Positions 56,729 through 64,000 of a stretch of 64,000 nucleotides of DNA are shown one piece after another; position 1 is the stretch's first letter; each line of letters opens with the position of its first letter. Under the pieces are notes generated by a model, which was given only the letters and a program-made list of their open reading frames with translations, ran no database searches and was not told where the DNA came from. The translations under genes were made by a program, and so were the position numbers. The stretch is from Myoxocephalus aenaeus (lineage: Eukaryota; Chordata; Actinopteri; Perciformes; Cottidae): positions 62,001 to 126,000 of the forward strand of contig JBAMJR010000002.1 in assembly GCA_038501785.1 (NCBI GenBank), read 5' to 3'.

Positions 56729-59700
56729 TTATAAAGTGAATGCCAGTTTGAACAAGTGAGTTTTGAGTTGTGACTTGAATGATGTGATGGAGTCTGCTTG
56801 TCTTATGTGTGGGGGGAGGGAGTTCCAGAGCCTGGGTGCTGAGCAGCTGAAGGCTCGGGCACCCATGGTACTGAGGCGAGGCGTGGGGATGGATAGTAGT
56901 CCAGAAGAGGATGAGCGGAGAGTGCGGGAGGGAGTGTATTCCTGAAGGAGGTCGTAGAGGTAAGTGGGGGCCAGATTGTGGAGAGCTTTATAGGTGAGGA
57001 GAAGGTTTTTGTAGTTGATGCGGTATTGTACTGGAAGCCAGTGAAGTTGGATGAGTACAGGAGTGATGTGGTCCGATGATTTAGTACAGGTGATGATCCG
57101 GGCGGCTGAGTTCTGAATGATTTGCAGTCTGTTGATGAGTTTGGTGGGGAGTACGGTGAGGAGGGCATTGCAGTAGTCGATGCGGGATGTGACAAATGAG
57201 TGGACCAGGATTTCGGTGCTGGACTGGGTCAGTGATGGGCGGAGTCTGGAGATGTTGCGGAGGTGGAAGAATGCAGTCCGGGTGATGGTTTGAATATGGG
57301 CTGCAAATGAAAGGGTGCTGTCCAGAATGACGCCGAGACTCTTGACTTGGGGGGAGAAGGGTACAGGGAATCCGTCGACGATGATGGGTGGAGCTGGGGT
57401 GTGTAGGGATTTGGTGATGATGGATTTGGAGCCGATGAGCAGGGCCTCAGTTTTATTGCCGTTTAGTTTTAGGAAGTTCCTGCTCATCCAGCTCCGGATG
57501 TCTTCAAGGCAGGTGATGAGGGAGGTAGGAGGGATGGCAGCGGTCGGTTTAGAGGAGATGTAGACCTGTGTGTCATCGGCGTAGCAGTGAAAATGGATCC
57601 CATGGTGACGGAGGAGTGTGCCCAGGGGGAGGAGGTAAATGGTGAAAAGAAGGGGACCCAAGACTGACCCCTGGGGCACTCCCAGTGAAACACCCGAACA
57701 CCCAGACTTGTGGTTCCTTAGTTGCACGAATTGTTGGCGGTCAGTGAGGTATGATTTGAACCAGGAGAGTGCAGTGCCAGTGATTCCAATGCCAGCCAGG
57801 CGGTCCAGGAGCAGAGGGTGCGAGATGGTATCAAATGCTGCGCTGAGGTCGAGGAGGATAAGAATTGTAAGGAGTCCGGAGTCTGCTGCACGGAGGAGGT
57901 CGTTGGTGATTTTGACCAGGGCTGTTTCAGTGCTATGTTTTGGACGGAAGCCAGATTGGAATGGTTCGTGGAGGTTGTTTATGTCAAGGTGGGACTGTAA
58001 TTGTGCAGCAACCACCCTTTCAAGTGTTTTAGAGATGAAGGGGAGGTTGGAGATGGGCCGGTAATTGTTAAGGACAGCTGGGTCAGCACCGGGTTTTTTC
58101 AGTATAGGTGTGATGGCAGCCAGTTTGAGAGTGGGGGGTACAGTACCAGTGGTGAGGGAGGAGTTAATTATGTTGGTGATCATGGGGGAAATGGATGGCA
58201 GGCAGGCTTTGACAAGGGAGGTGGGAAGAGGATCGAGCTGACAGGTGGTGGTTTTGGCTTTATGGATGAGTTCCGAGATGGTGTGTTCTGATACTGGGGT
58301 GAAGTCGGAGAGGAAGCTGATGAGAGGTAGGCCAGTGGTGATCATCCAGGGTGGATTGTTTGAGGAGGTACAAGATAAGGCCAGTTGTTGGTGACTGGTG
58401 TTGATTTTAGAGCTGAAGAAGTCCAGGAAGGCAGTGCACTGTTCAATGGAGATGTCTGGAGGGAGGGTTTTAGGAGGCTGGAGTAAGCGGCTGACTGTTG
58501 AGAAGAGGACTCTGCTGTTGTCTGTACCAGTGTTGATTAGGTTGGAATAGTGTGAAGATTTAGCAGTGGTGAGGGCTCTCTTGTAGTGATGAAGGTGGTC
58601 CAAGTACATTTGGCTGTGTACCGTGAGACCAGTCTTTTTGTAGAGTCGCTCCAATCGACGGCCAGTGGTTTTGAGCTGGTGGAGCTCCGGTGTGAACCAG
58701 GGAGCAGTGTGAGTAAATGAGACTGAGCGACTTTTCAGCGGGGCCAGGATGATGAGGGAAGAGGAGAGGCAGTTATTGTAGTGAATTACAAGGTCAGCCA
58801 GGGAGGATGCTGGGGGAGGGCTGGGGTAAGAGCTGATAAGGGTGGAGAGATCTGTGGTGTCGATATGTTTGATGTTTCTAAAGGAGATGGTCCGTTGTTC
58901 TTTGGCTTTGTGTAGTTGGGTATGAATGTCAAAAAGTACAGCTTTGTGGTCTGAAATGGGGAAATCAGTGACATCAATGTTAGTGGGAGTGATGTCAGTA
59001 CAACAGATTAAGTCGAGTATATGACCTTTGTTATGGGTTGGGAGGTTGACATATTGTATAATACCAAGACAGTCCAGGAGTGATGTGAAGTCTTTAGCAA
59101 AGATACTAGATGGGTTGTCAATGTGGATGTTGAAATCGCCGAGGAGGATAACAGTGGGGGACATTGCACATACAGATGTTAGTAGTGATGAGAATTCATT
59201 GAGGAAAACAGCAGAGGGTTTTGGTGGTCTGTAGATGGTTACAATGATAGCGGGTTTGGGGCCTGTGAGTTTTACAGCTAAGCTTTCAAAAGAGGAGTGA
59301 TGGGGATTGTGACAGCAGTGACTTTGATGTTATCACGGTGAAAGAGAGCGAGACCACCCCCCCTCCCAGTAGCACGGGATTTACTAATAAAAGAAAAACC
59401 TGGTGGGACAGCCTCATTAAGCTGGGAGAAGTCATTTGGCTGTTGCCAGGTCTCAGTGAGGCATAGAATGTCTAGCTTATAGTCAACAATAAAGTCAGCA
59501 ATCAACAGAGCTTTGTTACTGAGGGATCTGATATTCAACAGACACAGTTTCAGACAGGTGGGTGGTGTGTAGGTGGTTGCTTTGAGCAGGGGGAGCATTA
59601 CACTGTGATTAACAGGACGGGCAGTGTGGGGGGGGCGTGGCCCTGTGGACCAGAAGGAGCGGATGTTTGTGTTGCTGTTATGTTGAGTGTATTGAAAGTT

Positions 59701-59868
59701 CCGTCCAGAGCCACGGTGGATGTATCTTGGTCGTTTGAGAATGTAGTGGTGGGATGCAAGCTGAGGTGGGGGGGTCCTTGAGAAGGTCCGGAGACGTAAC
59801 ATCTCCGCTGCCGAGTAACGGAGCGGCAGAGATGCGCTCGTGAGAGTAAAAAACATAGCGCAATCCAA
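56729..59868 (-). pseudogene. L2 ORF2, nearly intact, one frameshift
   Basis: Two frames, 59868-59278 (196 codons) and 59164-56729 (811 codons), join across a single frame change between 59,278 and 59,340. Together they would be about 1,046 residues, the usual ORF2 size. Endonuclease: CLLNIRSLSNKALL, CLTETW, TGRGGGLALFHRDN; then in the second frame FESLAVKL, VTIYRPPKP, GDFNIHID, ISDHKAV. RT: NYRPISNLPFISKTLERVV, FQSGFRPKHSTETALV, LLDLSAAFDTISHPL, GVPQGSVLGPLLFT, CYADDTQ. C-terminal: HSFVTSRIDYCNALL, HWLPVQYRINYK. All catalytic blocks are present and no other stop interrupts. Apart from the shift it looks recently active. Confidence 0.92.
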
Positions 59869-60149
59869 AGCAGCAGATTAAAGCTCCACATAATGTGAGA
59901 TCGGGAGCGACGTAATCCAACGGTAGATGGTCCTGGTGATAATGGTGAAGCCACAGAGCCAGCGCAGCTGGGGCAGAGGAGCGGAGCGCGCCGGCCGTAG
60001 CTCCGCTGGAGACGGGGAAACCAGCTGGACGGCGTCGGAGATTAGCAGCAGGCTAGCCAGTCGGCAGTTGGAGTCCGCGGGCGCAGGTGAACGTCCAGGA
60101 GAGCTGGCAGGGCGACAGCCGACCAGTCCGAACGGGTGTGCTTCGTGGG

Positions 60150-60250
60150 GTACACCAGAGCAGGCTGTCCAGCCACAGAGTGCGGAGATGAGCCACAGGA
60201 GTCCCAGGCTGTCCAGCCACAGAGTGCGGAGATGAGCCACAGGAGTCCCA
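60150..60250 (-). repeat. Tandem 44-45-bp repeats in the LINE leader
   Basis: ggctgtccagccacagagtg through agatgagccacaggagtccc occurs twice in a row (about 60,162-60,206 and 60,207-60,251). A less regular pair, tgtccagggagtaga, follows at about 60,371-60,410. Repeated monomers in a LINE 5' leader are often promoter units, but that is inference. Confidence 0.85.
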
Positions 60251-60600
60251 CACAGGTGAACCCTGTACCGGCGAGGCTAGCTTCTGGCTAACAAGTGGCG
60301 AGGTATCAGACAAGTAGAAACTGTCCAACCGCTGTTTTGGTGTTGGCTGAGCAAGCAACTGTAAGTTAGTTGTCCAGGGAGTAGATGGTAGCAGTTGTCC
60401 AGGGAGTAGACGTAGCAGGTGCAACAGATAAGCAACAAATTCAAAACAAAACGGCGCAGTAGAAAACAGAGAAAAATGGCTATGTACATTAAACAAACTT
60501 AACTATACTGATAAATAATTAAAAAGAACAAAAAAGTGTATTAAAAATTATGAATAAAGTAGAAAATCAACAAAAACTGTGCCAGACAGTGCGGCGTTAG

Positions 60601-61148
60601 ACTCGCCAGCGTCCCCGTTACCTATTTTGATAACTATGGCGGAAGAAATAGCGTTTGCATTCTTGATCGCCGATGAAATTGAGGCAGAAGAGATCCCTCT
60701 ACTTGTCCATGAAGTTAGACATGGACCGAGAAGGTTTTAGGCAAATTATAAAACTAAAAACAGTGGAATAATCAAAGAATATCATTATCACGTAATTTTT
60801 ATTTCATAAGAATTAAGACATTGTGGGGCAACACGGTTTTCAGTGATTGATCAGCAATAACTGGGATTGTTGCAATGTGGATTTCTTTTGAAATCTGTAA
60901 AGAATCAGCTTCATTATTCTTCTGCAAGGTCAGTGACACTGTACAGACTCAAGAGGACACGTGGAGGTAGGCTTATCTACAGCATTTTAATGGCCCAATT
61001 ATAATCTCTGATATTTGCATGTCAGTTTGACTCCTCTTTCCTTACTAGGACGTGATTCACCACGCTGGGACCGCACTACATGAACAGACAGAAAACCAAA
61101 CTACCTCTTTCAAACAGTGTCCTCACCTGTCTGTGGACTGTCTAACCA
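60601..61148. other. Unassigned stretch with a short open frame
   Basis: A 34-codon frame at 60636-60740 (+) reads MAEEIAFAFLIADEIEAEEI then PLLVHEVRHGPRRF. An acidic start followed by PRRF resembles the N-terminus of Harbinger-type transposases (...RPRRFWVH) but stops there. The rest is unrecognised. Confidence 0.35.
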
Positions 61149-62427
61149 GGGCCCTGTTTCTCATACCTGGCTAAACAAAGTCAAGCAAATGTCCTAATCT
61201 CCATCTTAAATTAGCGAGATGATTGACATCAGGCTATCTGGGTTTCTTCACGGCTGATCCGCGCTGAAACGGTCTCGTTAGTCATCTGGATAAATGCGCG
61301 TGCCCGCTCTTCTTCAGAAGGGATAATAATCGAGCACTGACACCACGATCTTCTAACAGTACAATAGCAAATAAACTCAGAGGAACCTCTTTTTATTTCT
61401 CCACTGAGAAGCAGGAGATGATCATGAAGACATATGAGGAATTTATTACCTTAATCATTCACAGCAAACGGCAAAAATCATCATTTGCAACATTTTCGGT
61501 GTGAATGCAGCTTAACACCGCCCCCGCTGCGAGACATAAGCGTCGCAAATATATCAGACAAGTTAAATGTGTCAGTGTTGGGAAAATGTATCGGCTAAAT
61601 TTAAGTCCTCATCACCCAAATCAATCAGATTATATTTATTTAAATGTGTCTGCTGCCAGTAGTATACACATTACTATATACTTATGAGGATATATGTACT
61701 GTATGCGCGTATGTATCATGTACTATATATGTGTATATACATGTATGTATAGATTACCATATAACTAGGAGTTTGAATATGTGTATGGGCGGATCAGTAT
61801 ATATGCATTATTCATAATCAGAAATTCAATCAATTGAAGCAGTGTGTGATTCTCTGTATTCTTATCATGAGTCCACCTTAATCATGTTCTACAATAATGA
61901 TATGTATGGTGTACTAATAACACTGTCATATAATTCTGAGTGCTTTCAACACATCCATAAATTTAAGCGCTAAATAAACTTAAGAACAGCGCGGCATGCA
62001 GGGCGAGTCTCTGTCTGTGAGACGGGCGATCGGCTGCGCCTGTGGTGATCAGTGTCCGCGGCTCGAGAAGCTCTCGTAAATAAATGATTCCTTGTCGGCA
62101 GAATCTATTGCGCCGCGTACCGGAAGTCATCTTGATGTGAGAACGGATCTTGGCGATCTGAAAGAACTCTCTCCCTATAAAACTAATATAACTAATATCG
62201 CTCCTTCATCAATGAGGAAGTGAGCTGCCTTTTTTGTCCGGTGGGAGTGGCCAGCTTATCCAGTGAATTTCAGTAAGCCTGCCCTGGAGCAGGTTTACAT
62301 TTTTGGCTGTGTTGCTATGATGATTTATCTAAGCTTGCTTCGAGAAACTGAATAAGCCAGACCTACGTCATCTTATCCTGACAATTAGCCCGCTAACTCA
62401 GTAAGCCAGGTACGAGAAACAGGGCCC
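61149..62427. mobile_element. DNA transposon derivative with gggccctgtttctc ends
   Basis: Inverted ends gggccctgtttctcatacct (61149) and the complement of aggtacgagaaacagggccc (to 62427). The interior contains, at about 61,394-61,485, a frame reading EKQEMIMKTYEEFITLI then IHSKRQ. This resembles Myb/SANT-like proteins (LI...YEEYK.II..K) that accompany Harbinger transposases. No DDE domain is seen. The target duplication is unclear because the ends are palindromic (gggccc). Superfamily uncertain. Confidence 0.55.
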
Positions 62428-62559
62428 AGGAGTCATATAGGGGTGTGGCAGACAGATTCAACATTTCAAAATCTACACTTTCAACACATCTCCACCACTT
62501 CTGGTCACTACACATCTGTCCCATCGCATCTTGTGGCCTAATGGGGAAGCACTTCACAC

Positions 62560-63537
62560 ATCCCAGTCCCCCCCAAAGTCAAAATGTGTACGCAAATATA
62601 ATCCTGATCTTATTAAGTACGGCTTTGTAAACTGAGGTAGTGAGGCGGAGCCGAGAGCCCAGTGTGTGGACTAACACTCTCCAACGACGCACTGAAACCG
62701 TCCAAATTAAAGCGCCATATGGAAACCAAACATCCAATGCTTGTGGGTAAGCCGGTGGAATTTTTTTAAAGAAAGGAGACTGGGCTACAGATGCAGAAAA
62801 GGTCTGTCGTCGTACTAACTGGCAACTCTAAATCTGCCTTGAAAGCCAGCTACCTCGTAGCCAGACGTGTGGCACAAAGTAAGAAGTCTTTCACAATAGC
62901 GGAGGCGTTGGTTTTGCCTGCCGCTGTGGATATGTGCCGTGAGGTGGTCGGAGAGGCCGCTGCAAAGCTGCTGCTGACCATCCCACTCTCAAACGACACG
63001 GTGAGTCACCGTATCGCGGACATGGCCTCAGACGTAAAACATCAGCTTCTGGAAAGAATCGAAAGCAGCCCATGTTTCTCTTTACAACTTAACGAGTCCA
63101 CTGATGTAAGAAATGCAGCGCTGCTGCTGGTTTTTGTTCACTATCGCTGGGACAGTAGTCTGCATGAAGACCTACTGTTTTGTGGAGAGCTACCAACACA
63201 AACTACGGCTCCGGAATGTTTCCGGTGCATGGATAACTTTTTCACTGAGAACGGCCTGGACTGTCAGAACTGTGTTGGGGTGTGCAGTGATGGGCATAAC
63301 TGTGTCATCAAGCAGATACTGGATCGTGCACCAGAAGCTACATGGACCCACTGTTTTCTCCACCGTGAAAGCCTTGCAGCAAAAAAGATGTCACCAGAGT
63401 TCCACAAGGTGATGGATGCAAGTGTGAAAACAATCAACTTCATTAAAAGTAGAGCTGTGAACTCCAGATGTTTTGCCAAGCTGTGTGAGGACATGGAACC
63501 AGTGCAGGTCGTGTGTAGAGTAATACTGAACATCTGA
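62560..63537 (+). pseudogene. SCAND3/ZBED5-like hAT transposase, N-terminal half
   Basis: About 62,640-62,790 carries a damaged BED finger (LSNDALKPSKLKRHMETKHP). From 62791 there is an open frame of 248 codons: GNSKSALKASYLVARRVAQS, KKSFTIAEALVLPAAVDMC, IPLSNDTVSHRIADMASDV, FSLQLNESTDV, FCGELPTQTTA, VGVCSDGHNCVIKQI, HCFLHRESLAAKKMSPEFH. It follows the SCAND3/ZBED5 family closely. The first catalytic aspartate block reads LNESTD (relatives LDESTD), and CSDGHNC stands where relatives have CTDGAPAMTG. It ends at 63,537 after a break near SRAVNSRCFAKLC. Same family as the fragment at 37,060. A likely dead transposon. Confidence 0.88.
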
Positions 63538-63592
63538 TCTGACGTCTGAGTGAAAAAAGGTTTTTTGGAGTGTAAAGGTGGGTAGGTCTTTA

Positions 63593-64000
63593 GGCAAGGC
63601 AAGTTTATTTGTATAGCACATTTCAACAACAAGGCGATTCAAAGTGCTTCACATAAAACCATTAAGAGCATCAAAACATAATGCAAAGAAAACAGGATTT
63701 AAAACAGTTAAGAAAACATTAAAACAGTCAAAAAGCTAAATAAAAAAATAAAAATTGAATAAAAGTTGCAGTGCAGTTTAAGAAATAAAATGCAGTAGTG
63801 AGATGCAGCAATTGAATCTGGATCAATTAAAGGCAACAGCAAACAGAAAAGTCTTCAATATGGATTTAAAGGAGCTGAGGGTCTCAGCAGACCTGCAGCT
63901 TTCAGGGACCTTGTTCCAGATGTGTGGAGCAGAAAAGCTGAACGCTGCTTCTCCATGTTTAGTTCTGACTCTTGGAACAGAAAGTAGACCCGTCCCAGAC
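63593..64000 (-). repeat. L2 3' end, copy B family, running out of the window
   Basis: The - strand matches 34,280-34,679: gagaagcagcgttcagcttt, tctgctccacacatctggaa, gctgagaccctcagctcctt, ttttctgtttgctgttgcct, and the terminal tgaagcactttgaatcgcct, caaataaacttgccttgcct. Starts exactly at the LINE end (63,593) and continues past 64,000. Confidence 0.88.

Larger units (their letters stand above)
56552..60600 (-). mobile_element. Near full-length L2-type LINE, copy D
   Basis: About 4 kb on the - strand. The 3' end carries an (AAT/ATT)n tail (about 56,560-56,576) after a UTR with gccttgaaaggcgcctcaaa. ORF2 spans 59,868-56,729. The 5' leader (59,870 to about 60,600) holds tandem repeats. No ORF1 is recognised between 59,870 and 60,600, so either this family lacks it or the 5' part is lost. 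It belongs to a different subfamily from copies A and B and looks by far the youngest. Confidence 0.88.

Overview
This is a teleost fish genomic window. A vertebrate MEIS2-type TALE homeobox gene lies in the first 24 kb on the + strand. The rest is dominated by fish-typical transposons: L2 and Rex1-like LINEs, hAT, PIF/Harbinger and piggyBac DNA elements, Ty3/gypsy, and abundant (CA)n, (AT)n and (CT)n microsatellites. The window shows no bacterial, CRISPR, rRNA or tRNA features.

Region 1 (about 1-23,860) holds the 3' half of the MEIS gene. Six coding exons (4546-4660, 12523-12662, 15134-15210, 16147-16205, 16509-16598, 19412-19470 plus UTR) join in frame with canonical GT-AG sites. They encode the acidic linker, the whole TALE homeodomain and the C-terminal tail ending in QWHYM. 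A spliced 3'UTR exon is inferred at 22954 to a poly(A) signal at 23833. The N-terminal MEIS/PKNOX exons must lie left of the window. The introns carry small elements: L2 3' tails, two hAT deletion derivatives, a Harbinger derivative with coding remnant, and a long-TIR TA-target MITE. Unique stretches between them may be regulatory.

Region 2 (about 23,860-27,440) is unique or AT-rich sequence with a pair of adjacent hairpins at 24,902-24,986.

Region 3 (about 27,440-47,383) is a nested transposon field. It contains decayed L2 copies, a piggyBac-like non-autonomous element present twice in opposite orientation (32,740-34,227 and 45,253-47,383), a piggyBac transposase fragment, a TTF/ZMYM-type hAT transposase, a BED-type hAT fragment and Rex1-like LINE pieces. 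One island of apparently unique sequence (42,230-42,640) holds a perfect PBX-MEIS site.

Region 4 (47,384-53,540) is a broken Ty3/gypsy retrotransposon on the - strand. It keeps its 3' LTR, polypurine tract and integrase, RNase H, reverse transcriptase, protease and gag segments. An LTR-like insertion interrupts gag, and no 5' LTR is seen.

Region 5 (53,541-64,000) holds a 350-bp self-complementary AT repeat and an L2 5' fragment with an SGNH-esterase ORF1. It also holds an almost intact L2 ORF2 with a single frameshift (56,729-59,868, -), a Harbinger-like element, a SCAND3/ZBED5-like hAT transposase fragment, and an L2 3' end that runs out of the window.

The only host gene I can support is the MEIS2-like gene. 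I did not find a convincing new biological system. The most useful leads are the possibly decayed alternative MEIS2 C-terminus, the PBX-MEIS site downstream of the gene, the near-intact L2, and the nested elements, which give a relative chronology.
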